The translations under genes were made by a program, and so were the position numbers. The notes beneath the pieces are model-generated. The model was not told the DNA's origin. It worked only from the letters and a program-made list of their open reading frames with translations, and did not search any database. Of a DNA stretch of 64,000 nucleotides, positions 12,900 through 26,810 are shown in pieces. The DNA is taken from the NCBI RefSeq assembly GCF_963576545.1, contig NC_083639.1, positions 18,915,118-18,979,117 of the forward strand, given 5' to 3'. Position 1 is the first letter of the stretch, and each line of letters opens with the position of its first letter. This stretch comes from Limanda limanda. Taxonomy: Eukaryota; Chordata; Actinopteri; Pleuronectiformes; Pleuronectidae.

Positions 12900-15800
12900 G
12901 ATAAACTCAGAGGGACTTTTATCCCTGTCTCTGTGTGCATGCTTGAGAACATTATGTTACCAACTTCTTTTCACACTGGAAAAAAATATTCAGAATGATG
13001 TCATATGATGTTATTTTGTCTTCGCAAACTCTGCAATTGTACTCACGCGGCATATTGAAAAGGACATCCCCCTTTGGCTGTTGTCTGTTTGGGAGCCTAC
13101 CTGTCACCCAGCTGATATGACACTCTTTGAATGCAACATGCACGTGTGATCAGAGCTGTAGCGAGCGCCCCACATGACAAAGTGACTGCGAGTGTCAAAG
13201 CAGCCTACAAACAGGCCTGTCCTCTCGCAGACAGGAAGCTGGGAGCAGCAGAGGCGCTGCCTTGTCTCATCTGCCAGCACCGCTCGCTGCCTCCACGCCT
13301 CATCACAGCAACCACGTCTGATGGTGTGCACAACTCCAAGCCGGACGGCTGTTTTGATTTCAGCCTGTGTGACACATCTGTTGCGTGTCATGTTGTGTTG
13401 TGCCTGTCTGCGAGCTGAGCGCGACCGGGGCAAGGGTGCTCCTCATCTCCTTCGTGCATGTTTACAGGGCTTGCACTTACAAACAGGCCTGGCATGGTAC
13501 GCATGGTGTGGAAGGTCAGGAGGTCTTGCGTGCACCTGTGCAGCTGCTGTCACAAGCCATCAATCCTCATTGCCTGCTAGGATGTGTAGGCTCTCGACTG
13601 AGAGTGCTCTATTTAAAAGATGCATTATCTGCTAATAAACCTGGTATGAAATCCTAAGTAAAAGTCAGGAGTAATTGCAGTGTTGATTGTATATAATATA
13701 AAAAGAAAAAGGTATGGATCTCGGTCACTTTATCAACCTCTAAGAATTCCCCATCGCTGCACACTGCCTCCTGAAAATCAATTATTTCCCTCCCATGGCT
13801 AATTGAGATAATTTGCTACAGTTGTAAATCAAATCTCCATCACGGCCGCATTCTTACAACTTGCTCTTTATGGGCTTTTAAAAGTACTTTGCTAGAGCAT
13901 GTCACAAAACTACAAAAATCAAAGATATTCTTCTATATGCAAGACTTCCACTGTCAGCTTAATCACATGAGCGATGACCATGGCTAATTGGATCTATCCA
14001 ATCCACCCATCTATGAAGTACACATGCTATATCAGCGAAAATCAAACGACATTGTTTCATTCACTGGCAAGCCCAGCACTAAAGAGCCAGAAAGGTATTT
14101 ATTAATGGGGTGTTACAGTAGCCTAGAAGCACTGTGCTTCATTACTATGTCCTTGTATTTTCAATCAATATTCAGAAGTGCCTTGTAATTACACGATTTA
14201 CATTCAAAGTGTGGCCATAAATTGCAATGAAAAGTTCAGTCTGATATTTTTACTTATTCTGTTGTGAGTCGTATTGATTTCAAAGTTATTTAATTCGCAA
14301 GTATACAAGATAGGATGGCACAGGCGTATCTTCATTGCATAGCTATGAAGAAAAAATGTGTATAACTACACCTGCTTTTTATTTAAAAAAGTTCTATATT
14401 GCTTGATGTTGTATCAGCTTCAAAATCCTATCTACACATTCACAACATTCACTGTTTGAGCTTTTTAGATTCCAAAAACTTAATTTTCCATATTGGATTT
14501 AAATTTGTCTTTGTGTATCTTTGGATCCAATAAGCATATATATGAAGTCAAAGTGAAAAAAATATTGTCTGATCAAATATGGTATGCACTGCTAAAAAAG
14601 ATACGAAACCATTGCACGTTAAACATTTTTCAGGGGGAATGTAAAAAGCATTAAAAACAGCCAAAACAGCCCAGGACAGGAAAGGGTTAACGTACATTTA
14701 ACATAAAAGTGCAAAATAACTGAGAAAAAAAGGGCTTGTCTACATCCTGTGTTGAGTATCAAACCCAAGCCCTTTATGGAAATACAGTTCATTCTGAAGA
14801 GGGTGGGGAAAAAAATCTGAGATGGCTCATTTACATTGTCAAACGACAAAACACTCACGCTTACCATGCAAAAACACCAAACGTGGAAATTATGTGCATC
14901 ACTCCTCACCACCAAGTCAGTGCAAAAATCTGATTGGATGGCAGCCAACGGGATCGAACACCGTGACCGGCATCACGACCGGCCTCGTCAGACCACAAGA
15001 CAACACGTAGGAGCGCTGGCACGGCGGGGGGGCACGGCTCCTCTACGTGGCTCTAATATATTCAAAGAGGGATCATTTACTTAAGGCTTGGATCCAAGGA
15101 TCAGCCTGGCCTTCATTAGCCTCAATCTGACACGGATGTGAACAACATGTTGGCTTGCCACATGAACGCTGCCCCTCCTCCCTCCGAACCCCAAACACCC
15201 CCCGACTCCGCTGCCTTCTCTGAGACCTGCACAACAAATTCCTGTGGAAATGTATCACAGGTTGTTAGCGTTCCAGAGAGAATTTTACACGGGTGTACAC
15301 TCAGGCCTTAATTAGAGACACTATTTGATCATTCAGCAGCTGGGCTTTATTAAAAATGCGGGTTCACATCACCCTACAGTCACCCCCGGTTCAGTGTGAA
15401 AGGGTCTATGAAACCAGAATTTGAATATTCATCATTCAATAGGTAGGGTCCCTGTACGGAAAAACTGTGCTCCAGCAAAGAGGGGTGTTTTTCCACTTAT
15501 GGTGTTTCATTTTTAAATATATGTATTGCCGTCGTTTTCCAATAATCAAAAATTATGAGCCTTTGCAGAGATACTGTACACTGAAAGCCAAAACCTAAAT
15601 GCAGAACCAGAGCAACGTCAACTTGAAAAGAACTGTAGAGATGTTAACTTCATCTGACCAAGGTCAACGGGGACTATAAAACAAACAGCGGGTTTAAGGT
15701 GAAGTCTTCCCTGTGTGAAGGTTAGCCATGTTTTGTGTTTACACTACACTGCAGGCTTTGAAATTGTTTTGCAGTGTGGAGTCTGCCCGCGGTCATTGTT

Positions 15801-16200
15801 TGTTTTTGACATGTTTATACACCACACAAGGAGTAATGACTTCTAGGATAGTCAGGGGGTGCCGACATGGTCGGGAGCACTATCTACAAGCTCTCTTTGC
15901 TTTTCAGGTTCACTCTCGACGGTCAACGGGCGAAAGGAGTCGCACTGCCGGGGCGGCGTTGCTGAGGCCAAGTCAGAGCCAAGTAAATAAGCAACAGCAT
16001 CAAAAGGAGAAAATCTGACACTATGTTAAACCTTTCTCATCGTCTAGTGGCATTCAACAGCCTTCTTTGAACAAACATTAAAAAGTGTCCAAAAGTTAAG
16101 AGAGAATAACAGAATAATGATGAGTTTGATGTAAAGCTAATACACGAGTGCTGCATCCGTGTTGCCGCTTTTAAAACTGTCATGCATGAGAACTACTTAC
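12900..16200. other. Candidate conserved non-coding tract
   Basis: Blocks at 12950-13660, 13740-14060, 14820-15260 and 15290-15440 are repeat-free and compositionally balanced. The 13740-14060 block carries an exact 13-bp duplicate with a TAAT core. No exon recognised. Confidence 0.4.
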
Positions 16201-16257
16201 TTTGATCTGTGGCTCCACAGGATGTCACCACTGGAGTCTCCTGGCTGGAGCGGCAGG
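16201..16257 (-). other. Candidate foxp1 non-coding leader exon
   Basis: The best isolated exon signature in the left half. On the minus strand, a pyrimidine-rich tract of about 65 bases ends in CTGTCTGCAG, followed by 57 bases ending GAGCCACAGATCAAA, then the donor GTAAGTAG. The exon has no ATG and two frames are open through it, so coding use cannot be excluded. The position fits an internal 5' UTR exon of a gene starting at the 50 kb island. Confidence 0.5.
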
Positions 16258-16345
16258 CTGCAGACAGGAGGGGAGGAGAGAAGAAGAAGAGGAGGAGAGG
16301 TGTTAGGAAGGAAAGTAAGGGGGCGGGGGTGATGGAACGATTAAA
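16258..16345 (-). other. Extended polypyrimidine tract upstream of the candidate exon
   Basis: On the plus strand 16261-16325 is nearly all purine (GGAGAGAAGAAGAAGAGGAG). On the minus strand it forms an unusually long polypyrimidine tract directly before the CTGCAG acceptor. Confidence 0.7.
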
Positions 16346-18899
16346 AAAAAACAAAACAGAAACAGTGGAAATTATTTGAAACTTGAAGGTGACACACATT
16401 AACCAGTTTCCATGTATACGTTTGTCACCTCAGATGTTTTTTGTGTATTGGTTGTCATGTTGTAATAGTATATACACAAGACAGCTCCTCCTTCTCCTCC
16501 CAACACACCACTACTTGAAAATATCGGAGGATATTTATTTAGCCCCTCTAACAGAACTCCCTCGATTAAAACAAATTATGACAAATTCACAAAAAAAAAG
16601 GAACTGAGAACAAATTAATTTGAGCATTGCTTTAATTGTATTTAAACACTACTCCTCCCTAACCTTAGATCAAGCACTTTTTAATTACTGGCTTCTGAAG
16701 ACTGAATCCCCACAGTGTTGATGGAAAAATAAAAATAGGGTAAGCGTAACAGCACATTTTTATTTTTTCCAATATAAATTAAGCTGCACCAGAAATGGCT
16801 TGTTCAGGGTATTGAAACTGCCCATGGCAGATCACCATACATGAGCACTGGCAGCTGAGCTACTGAGTCGTTCAGTCCCACTGCCCCATGGCCTCTTTAC
16901 CTCAACTCCTTCCCTCCATTTGCACACACAGAGGGAAGAAACGGTAAAATGTGTTTCCTGACAGGGAGGAGAGGTGGAAAAAGCCCATCCTGCCCCAAGA
17001 ATCACCGCCGCCCCACCAGAGCCGCCGCCACTGGCCTTTCTGCAGAGGCAGCAAAAGTTCCCCGAGAGGGGAGCGTCTGCCAACTCAAACAGGGCTCGTT
17101 CTCCTCTCTGTGGGCCGCCGGCCGCCCATGTGGGCCTGCGCTGGGCTTCCTGAGGGCTCGCTGCAGCTGGAGCACTTTGAATAAAGGTAACAGCAATGTC
17201 ACCGCTACTGTAAACTTGCTAGGCTGCTCCTGTCAGCAGGACGTTCCCAATCAAAGCAGAAACAACCCCACCTAAAACACAGCGCATTGTTTTTTCCACT
17301 GGCCCCGAAGTCTAAACTTCCCACGAATCACAAAGAGAGCGCACAGGCGAGAGGGCAACCGCTGTTCCCTGATCTTGCCAAACAAAATGCCAGGAGACCG
17401 GGAGTGACATTCAGCACTGAGGTTTAAAAATACGAGCAATTTGAAAATGATTAGAGTCTTATTTTATTGTTGAGCGCCTGACACAAGAGAGGAAACCAGA
17501 ACAATCAAGCCAACTGACTTTTTTTTCCAGCTGAATTTAGAAACACTAATTAGTTTTACTCTCATAAAGCCAACCTGAAAACGACCAATTATAAAGTGAA
17601 AATGAGACGTGCAGTGGAAACAAGAGCTTGTCATTTACACTCTTTACGTCCCATATGCACAGCTTTACTGTGATGACTCTCACACTCAGCCCAGATGATT
17701 GGCACACCGCCTACTCAACTTGATGTCACATTCAAATTCTGACCAGTTAATGGCTTTATATATCAAATAGCCCCTTTGCTTGGTTAAAAGAAAACGATTA
17801 CAGATTTGTACGACCACATCAAGCCCAGGCTGAGCAGCTTGGGCATGCAGATGTCTGAAGCACCAGGCTGGGGAGAGGATTCAGCCCACCAGGCTGACCA
17901 CAGCAACAGCTGCTTTCAGCTGCCTATACCAGGGCCAAACTGTTACCCCCTCACAGGTGCCTGGTTTCTATGAATTTCCTCTTTCGAGAGTACTAGAATA
18001 ATTATTTTGCGTGTGTAATTGTTTCATACAAACAGCATGTTATTCTAAACCTTCATGTAGATATGTTTCACTGATAAGCAGATATGTTATATCTCAGTCT
18101 TTAACAATTGAGGTAAAACTTGTGAAAATTATCTACAGGAATTTCTCTGCTATTCCCCAAGCACACAGTGGCAAGTGTTTCATCACTGTCGACCTGAAGA
18201 CGGATGAGCTGTCAGTGGCTTCCCCTGACCAGGATCCAGCTCCTGGGCTGAGAAGTGGCTAAAAAAGGCCGGAGCAGCTCTTTCCAGACCTGCGCCTTAA
18301 ACTGGGAGTAATTCTCAGATGCCAGGTCGCTGCCAACGTCCTTGCAGCCAATGGCAGAGAGGCCAGTAAGTTCACATTAACTGCAGAGTGTAACTGCGCT
18401 GAACATCTGCTCATGAATGAGAGCGCTGCCCACTAACTCAGCGAGTTGCGGCCCACTGATGAAAAATTCAACGCTCTCCTCGCTGGCACGCTTGTTTTGC
18501 ACTATTCTCCTGAGCCCTCAGAATTATATTAAGAGAATTTCAACGCGGCCTGGTGTATCTGAGAGAACAGCTGGCGCTGAAAAGAGATCTGCCCGCTCGC
18601 AGAGAGCTCGGGGACTACACACAAGATCTGCCTTCTCCTACACCATTTGTCCTTGAAGGGAAAAAAAAATATCAGTGTTAAGCACCCAGGTAATAATAAG
18701 AAAGCAGAGGCTACATTTAGCTGATTACACCACCCATGTGTTGTGCAGCGGACGGAGCATAACCGATGAAGATGTGAATCGATATGGAGTGGAGAGAAAA
18801 GACAGAGGGGCAGTTGTGACAATAAGTAGCTCCCTCAGGAGACCTATTCACTACACCTCTCCTTTGTTTGGCTTGTTTAGCTCATTAGATTGTTAACTA
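16346..18899. other. Candidate conserved non-coding tract
   Basis: G/C-balanced, repeat-free blocks at 16820-17290, 17810-17960 and 18160-18660 (for example ACTGGGAGTAATTCTCAGAT). These suggest regulatory conservation. Frames here lack domains. Confidence 0.4.
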
Positions 18900-21813
18900 G
18901 GAAGGACCTGCCCCCAACCCCACAATATGGAATCACTCTAATCAGAAACAGAAGCCGTCTGTTCGGGGGGGCTGCATCAAAGACTTTGGAAAGTATGAGT
19001 GCAGTCCCACAATCATGTCCTTGAATTGCTGCAATTATGTGCCTCATAAGTTTATGATATCACCAGAGAGCAAACATGGAGCCGAGGAAAGCCATTCATC
19101 AGAATAAAATGTCTCTGAAAACCAGTAACTACGTGTTTACAGTGACACGTTGAGTCTTTCCTGTTGAGATGATGAAATAGTTTAAAATGTTAAAATTAGG
19201 GAAGTGATGACTCCTACCAAACACCAAGAATAAAACATTACCACACTCTGTAATTTCACTTCTGTCTTTCTGTAAAATACAGTTGACAGATTTCTATTTG
19301 TCAGTACAGTGATTTTACCAAACATTTATCTCATTGTTTGTTTCACGGTTTCTTCTTGCCTTTTAAACAAAGCACTATATAATGTGGAAATCATGGCAAA
19401 AGCACAAAGAAAAAGAGGGGATGTGTGAATATAATATTGTCAATGAAATCTGAGAGGATGTCGGCAGAGAAGCTCATTTAGCTGGTGACAAATGACGGCA
19501 CTTTGTCTTCCTGACAAGATCCCTCCTTCATCAAATGTCCAACTTCACATGGAAATAGGAAATCACACATTATCACACTGACAAACAATTACAACCATGT
19601 CATTAGCGGCAACCCTGGGTACGAAACCATTAGCAAAACACAATGTTGCACACCACGCTAGCCATCAGAAGAAACACAGGATATAGATGAAAAGACACAG
19701 ATAAATCAATCATGACACAAACAACCTGATGCTCAGAGTTTGCAAAGGAGCTAAGTGAGCTGCGATAAGAGCCCTGTGTTCCAACTACATAAATCACGTA
19801 ATCATCTCGGGCAATCAAAAGTTTCTCATCTCTGAATAAAGATTTATGTCTGCATTGATGACACAGCAGTGCACCCCTCATATTAAAAGTCAACACTTTG
19901 GAGGAGTTTCTCTCCAAGTGACTTAATCAGATACGGAGCATTAGTATCTTTTTTAATACATCTGCCAGTGTCAGGCAGCAAATGAAAATGCTTTAGCCTC
20001 TGTAAATATGACTGCTTACTTCTCACACAAACATTGTTGACACCTAATGTAATTTCAGCGGGACATCCAGCTGAAAGCGCACCGGGGTAATATAATGCTC
20101 TTAATGAGAATTCCTTCCAGCTTGAGACCTCGGCAAGATAGCCATAATGCATGGCTTCTCTTTTTAATAAAATAATTGTTACGGTTATTAAAGATGAATC
20201 TCATCACAGTCGAGATGACAAAATAATTCATTACCAAAACCGAGGCTTTAAATAGCTGCATATTATGAAGCCCTGCCCCCCACCCCCGGAAAATACACTC
20301 GCAGATAAATGGCTTCGTTATTTCATATAAATATTAGATGTATGCTGCCCTTGAGTGGAAAGAGTTATTGCAACTGTCCATTAGGAACTTTGTAGACACA
20401 GTGCACCATGTACATTAAATCAATAACAATACTGAGCAAACAATAAACAACAGATCTAAAAACTATTAGTAATTTGACTATATTGTTAGATTACAATTAC
20501 ATTACACACACAAGTTAGAGCTGAGGCTTAATCCTTATTTTCTAAACTAACACATTTATTATTTTGTTTTGTCTGGATGAATCAGATGGATGATTGACTT
20601 ATAATCCTTTTCATCTATTGCTACAGTTTACATAGCTAATAAAGCCATTTTGTGTTATGCATAAAATCATTACACCATACAGTATGTACGTATCAATATG
20701 GTCATTTTGCCCATTAAACACCAAATATATTATATTAACTGTGCTTTATTATGTTTATCAGCTCATTCTACTAATGTTAGACCATATTCATGTTACACTT
20801 ACTCCATTGATTTTTGTATTTTAATCATGTTGTGTGTTAGAGTCATTTAAGCTCTAAAGAGGCAAAGACAGTTAGACAAATGCCAATCACAAGTTATCAG
20901 ATCTAAAATGTGCATCAATTCTTCTCACAGCACAAAATAGATTTTCTAAACTACCTACATAATGTTGTATAAATTCCAGTTTGTCTTTTTATGGAACGTG
21001 CAGTGTTCCTCCTCCCAGCACCTCCATGTGTTACACAGGGAAAGCACCCGGGCACATGTTTGTGCAAACTTTCACCAATCTCCCACACCCCTTCCCGTTC
21101 ACAGCTACCCTTCCAGCGTTATTTATGTATTCAAAAGAGGTAATTTACAGTGATGGCATGGAAACTTCCCAGCATGCCTTTTAACCTGTCGTTTTTCACT
21201 CTCTCCGCAGCAGGATGTCTAGAGGAAATGCTTTATTAAGATCCTGCCGACATGAAGAGCTGCTGTGACTTACTGGTGCATTACTGTCTAAAAGGCAAAG
21301 TTATTTAGACCAATAAAAGGCTAATATATTGTTGGAGTGGAATTACACAGAAGTTATCTCTGCCTTAATAACATCACCGCAACCCCTGATGTTGTTTAGA
21401 TCAATAAAGCCCATTAAAGTACAGACCTTGAGCACAGATAAGGCTGCATTGCCAGAGAAAAAATACTGCTGGCTGGCATCTGAGTGAGCAGAGGTCTTTC
21501 TCTGGCATCAAAAAGTGGCCGAAATGAGAAAAAAACACTTCAAACTTAACACCATAAAAAACTTTCAATCTAATGAGGTTCATTGTCTGCCTTATGGAGC
21601 CTTGTGACCTGCTGGCAAGGCAGATGAAAAAAGTGGAAAGATGCTAATGGCTTTGAGATATTGGTCAGATGAAGAAAAGGAAAAAATAGAAAGGGAGGGG
21701 AATCTGATGTCAGTGCAGAGATGAACCTGTACTACCAGCCAGCTGCGCTTCAGGGCTTTAAACTCTTGTGTTCTTTTGCCCTTTACCACTTCAAACTTAA
21801 ACCTCTTTGATAA
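18900..21813. other. Putative foxp1 intron
   Basis: Unique A/T-rich DNA. 19440-20340 and 21180-21600 are repeat-free with many TAAT/ATTA cores and could contain conserved elements. No exon recognised. Confidence 0.4.
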
Positions 21814-21832
21814 CCCCCCCCCCCCCCCCCCC
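21814..21832 (+). repeat. Poly(C) run
   Basis: Nineteen consecutive C, followed by AGCCCCACCCCCCT. Prone to assembly and replication error. Confidence 0.95.
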
Positions 21833-22244
21833 AGCCCCACCCCCCTCTAGACATTTGTCTATTTTCTCATCCACTGTTACATAAGGGTTTTTCTATTTAT
21901 TTTCAAACTGGGCCTTTGGTAAAGTGTTAGTGTCTCTGAGCTGCAATGTATCTAACGTTTGACAGAGAGAAAGAGAAAATATACAAATGAGTGAAAGTAA
22001 ACCAAACAAAAAGTCCCTGTCTGAAGCCATGCACAGTGGTAATGTCACCTCACTAAAAAGCCCGGTGTTGTGAGTATGGCTTCCCATCATACTGTGCTCA
22101 TTCTAAGCTGTGTCCACCAGGTGATGCACTAAATCATGGGTGTAGGGGCTGTCCGTCACTGCTGAGAGGTGCGATGACCACAGTCTGGCCACTCCCACCA
22201 GGCTACACCCCACGGTAGGATGACAACACAGAAAGGAGAAGAGA

Positions 22245-22345
22245 GCCGTGTGTGTGCATGTGCAAGTGCGTGTGCGTATGTGTGTGAGTGTGTGCGTGTG
22301 TGTGTGTTCGGCGTGCATGTGCGTGTGTGCGCGAGTGTGTATTTG
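22245..22345. repeat. Degenerate TG/CG dinucleotide tract
   Basis: Interrupted GT repeats with GCGT and GAGT variants (GTGTGTGCATGTGCAAGTGC...). Confidence 0.85.
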
Positions 22346-22349
22346 TGCA

Positions 22350-25300
22350 GACTGTGTTCACGTGCACTTGTAAATTGCAGCACACAGAGACACCACAGTT
22401 CTCCACAGGAAACCACAGCTTTGACGATATCTCTGTAAGCCTGCGAAATGACAAACAAGATATTTTTTCTTCTTAAGAACAACATGTCCCCTGTGTTTTA
22501 TACACCGTCAATAGGAAGTTTACAGGCGCCGAGCTGCACAGGTGGGGGAACTACAGCTCAGACACTGTTGAAAAACAAAAAGAAAGGAAAGGAAAGAACA
22601 GGGGTTTGAAGGTTGTCTGTTGCTTTTGGGGCCCCTTTCACCTAAGTGTGTATTTTAGAGCAGCACTGTGGACACATACTGTAACTTTAGCACGGGAGAA
22701 AAGTAAAGAGTCTCCCATAAATGTTGACATTGTCGTTATTTTTTCTCTTCAATGCTTGTGTGCATTATACTGTAACACATTACTGTTATCACCAGTCAAG
22801 ACTTTTCATCAGCTAATAGGAGTTTGTATTTACCCTAACTTTACCCTAATGCAGTAAATAAATGACATAAAGATACATTTAAGGAGCTACACTTTTCCTC
22901 AATTAGAGATCTATAAGGAGCCTGAATGCACTCAGTGTGTCAGCAAGCATACATTTACAGATGCTGATAAAAACCTGTTCAATTTCAAAGTAAAACCAAG
23001 CTATAAATAATTTGCGGTATCAGAGCAACACAACAGAGAGATCTTGAAGAAGTCTGAAAAAGTATTTGTCAAACACAACATCTGAGACTAAGACCATTAA
23101 AGGCCTTAGGAGGCTGTGGCCGTGAATACAGAAACAGGACAAGATTCCTGTGTGGGTCTGACAAACACGCGCACACACAGGCCACAGTACTGATTGTGAA
23201 CAATATCTGAGCAAAATGATGAGCTCTGACAACTGTAATATTACCCAACATAAATGCACTGCAGACAAAAAAGAGAGAGAAGAAAGAGGAGGAATAAAAA
23301 AAAGAACAGAAGAAAGAGAGGCAATCTCGGAGCAGCTCCAAGTGAAAGCATAAATAACGTGTGGCACATCTTTTACCTTCTTCAATTATCTGGCTTTTGA
23401 CATGCAAGCCGAGCACAGTGTAATTAACATCTCAGGAGATAATGGGGTCGCTACTCACTGATCAATCTCTCACATACATTATCTGCCTTTTACCAATCCA
23501 GCCTCCTGTTATTCTCCTGCAGGAAGAAAATATCCCACGATGGATTTTTTTTTTCCTTTTTTTGGGGCAGGGGCATTTAATAAAACTCTGGTAATAGGCC
23601 TAATGACTCATCCAATTGAGCTCATCTTCCAAAACATCAATTAGGCTCAGGCCCAGCTTACACACACACAGAGCTTTGTCTATCACCGTAAATAACAAAC
23701 CTTTCCAGATTCAGGCGGTGTTGTCATTATCAATTACAGACAGCATGAGCAGAGAGAAGAGGAAGAATAAAGATGTTGCAGGTGCTTTACTACAGTTCCC
23801 TCTATGCCTTCAGTAGTATCAAGTGTTGGAGCTAAACCATCTGACCCGGTGAAAATACTTAAGAGAACAATCTGGAATTTATTTCACTTTCTTAGCGCTG
23901 GCTAAATTCACTCGTTTGTGAAAAATATTAGTTTGGCTTTCGACTGGAAATCTGCTCTGAGGGGCTTATTAGCACTGAAGATGTGTCTTTTTACTCCAAT
24001 ATAAATATTGCACATGCACCCAAACCTTTCAGCAGCTCAAAATGTGAATACAATTCATACTGAGGCTCAAGAATTTATCAGAGTTAAAAACTATTCATCA
24101 TCAAATCATTGGTGTAATGTCCAAAATAAGGCAACAGTAGTAAAACAGGTGATACTAGAGTGTGAAGTTATTAAATATATTTTATTTACAGGAAACCCTG
24201 TTCATAATGATGTGGTTTACATGTGCTTATCCCATAGTACTGCTATAAACTCAATCTTTTTTCAAACAGTTAATATCTAACCATATAAAACAACCAACAA
24301 CAATATTGTCCACACAGCTAGCCTATTGGAACAATTAGCATTCTCACCTTTTAAAGTTAGAGACCCTTTTTAAGTAACAGCAACACAAAGCATTGTCTCT
24401 TTATATAAAGTCAAAATTATTTGACACCACATTGATGGTTTCTGGTCAACACCCTCTAATCCAGAGGAAACGGTGTACCCACTGTGTTTGAAGGTCAAAC
24501 ACTTTGAAAAAGACATAAAAATACAACGATACAAAAACAAAAAAGATATAAGAACTGATCAAAAGAAGTGACTATGAGACAATCAGTGTTGTTGCTGCTG
24601 TGGGGGAGTGTTAAAAGCTGCACTTTGAGTGTATTATTAACTCAACGCTGCCTGGACACGTGGGGGCAGTTTTACAATTTGGGCTTTAACAGATGTGCGT
24701 TTTATGTGGCAGGTTCTCCAGAGTTTAGATGCCGCTGTCCACATAGATGAGGCCGTAAGGCAAGCCATAAAACCTGCCTTTGAAACTTTGGGCGGATTAA
24801 TGCCGACATGACAGCTAGTGGGCAGAGATCACACCGGTCTCACCTTCTCAGCACACTCACATGCTTTGCACTCAATATCTCGCCAGACGAAAGTAGGCCA
24901 GGCACGGCTGGACTGGGCCAGGTGAGAGCATGTGGCCGCTACATGTTCAATTTTTATCTGACTAATAAAGTCAATTGTTCTGGGTATTTCCTCCTGGGAA
25001 GTATGAAATTATTTTGCACACTCTTGCATCTTTAAAATGATCATCCTGATTGTAATAGCTATGCTGTATTGTAGGGTGACAACAAAGGTAATTGTACTGC
25101 AACCACAGAGTACAGTGTAATTATTAGGATTTACACACCTTCAGCTCCCCCCTAATCCCTGCTTTACAAGGTGGGATTCCTGGCAGGGTATACAGACACA
25201 CATACACAATTTTGGACTGCCTTAAAACACACACTCTGAATTGCATGTACGCAAAACACCTCTAATTTTCTCTTCTTCAAACACAAATCCATATAATGCA

Positions 25301-25614
25301 CATACAGGCTGTTGCCTTTTTTAATGCAACACCTAGAGACAATCTTAACTTGCACAATGCAATCGTAATGCTCCACACTCCTGTTCCTCAGTGACCTGTG
25401 TTGACTTTGGTACCACCTCCTGGGCCAGGCAGGAAGGCATGCTGAGTGAGCTCTCTCCTGCTGCCTGTGTCCAAACCCAACCTCTTACACAATACAGGCT
25501 GCCTGGCCACCGCCATGCACCCCTCCGCCCCAATAACCCAATTCCCATTCTTGATCAGACCTGGGGATTGTAGTGTGAGGTTGGATATGAGACAGATGAG
25601 AGTAGGAGGAGGTA
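22350..25614. other. Putative foxp1 intron
   Basis: No gene seen. 23390-23470 and 24560-25170 include repeat-free blocks that could be conserved elements. The rest is A/T-rich. Confidence 0.45.
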
Positions 25615-25636
25615 GGTGTGTGTGCGTCTGTGTGTG

Positions 25637-25726
<90 letters not shown>

Positions 25727-25751
25727 TGTGCGCGTGTGTGCGCGTGCGTGC
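25615..25751. repeat. (GT)n microsatellite
   Basis: About 137 bp with rare TT and GC interruptions. It produces spurious long frames in every register. Confidence 0.97.
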
Positions 25752-26619
25752 TTGCCTGTGTGGAGGGGGGGGGCACATCCTGCGTGAAACCGCATCCTGA
25801 ACAAGCATCGCAGCATCTCACTGTAAATAAATACTCTCTCCTCCGCGTAGTTTCCGTCAACTGTCACCGCCTTGGCTCCCAATCACCTTCAAGTCCAAAC
25901 AGGAAAGTGCAGGGAGGCAAGTGAGATGGCAGATATGAGCTTTAATTTGCTTCTTGCTGCACTTTAGCCCCGGTGCACGCCGCTTCCTATTCTCCCGCTC
26001 AGACCAGCTGCCCCGGCTTCATTCCAGACCCGGAGTCCTTCCTGTCACCTTTCATTACCATATTATCCAGGAGGAGGCTCCCTGCGTTGCTGGGAATTCC
26101 CCATTTGTTGGTGCACTTGAGTTGACTATTGTGTGAGACCTTCAAAGCCACGCGCGACATCCTCTGAGGAGTGCTGCTGCCTTGTTACCTGCTAATCCCC
26201 GGAGCATTATCGCAGGAGATGCAGCTGAACAACAGAGCATGACGGAGCCAACAACTGAGACACGACAAGCTCTCAGTCCATAAATTGCTTTGTGTTGCAA
26301 GACTCTCATCAGACAGGCTCAGCATGTGAATATCTTGATTACGGCGTGCTTGTTGTGATGACAAACCCACCTGAGTATTATATAACAAAATGTTATTGAT
26401 AAAAGTCTAAACCAGACACAGAAACCACCGCTTTGTGATGGGGAATTTATACAGTTGCACCTACACTTTATGCATTAAGTGTTGTAAATGTCCTGTTTCA
26501 ACTTTGCCTTTATGTGTAGGAACATCCAGGCCCACAGCTCAAAAATTGACATACATACAAATACATCAATAAATCCATCAAAACAGTTTTGATGAATAAA
26601 GGATATTTATGTATTGCTA
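25752..26619. other. Putative foxp1 intron with candidate conserved block
   Basis: 25940-26260 is more G/C-rich, repeat-free and contains TTTCATTACCATATTATCC and CACGCGCGACATCC. It is a candidate conserved element. The rest is ordinary. Confidence 0.4.
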
Positions 26620-26810
26620 CATTTATAAATTATTTATCTATTTCACACATTTATTTGTTCCTATATTTCTATATCAGTTTATTTCTGTATTTCATATATT
26701 TATTTATTTATACATTCATTTATTTATTCCTACATCTATTCATTTATTTATTCCTACATTTATTTATGTATTCCTTCATTTACTTATTCATTCCTACGTG
26801 TATTTGTTAT
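26620..26810 (+). repeat. Degenerate ~24-bp minisatellite (ATTCATTTATTTATTCCTAC type)
   Basis: The unit ATTCATTTATTTATTCCTAC plus 4 bases occurs twice nearly perfectly at about 26725-26770 and in degraded form on either side. The open frames here are a by-product. Confidence 0.75.

Noticed and set aside
12950..13660. Coding gene suggested by several frames of 90-147 codons
   Set aside because: Frames overlap on both strands with no domain. The G/C-balanced composition of a possible conserved non-coding block lengthens open frames by chance.
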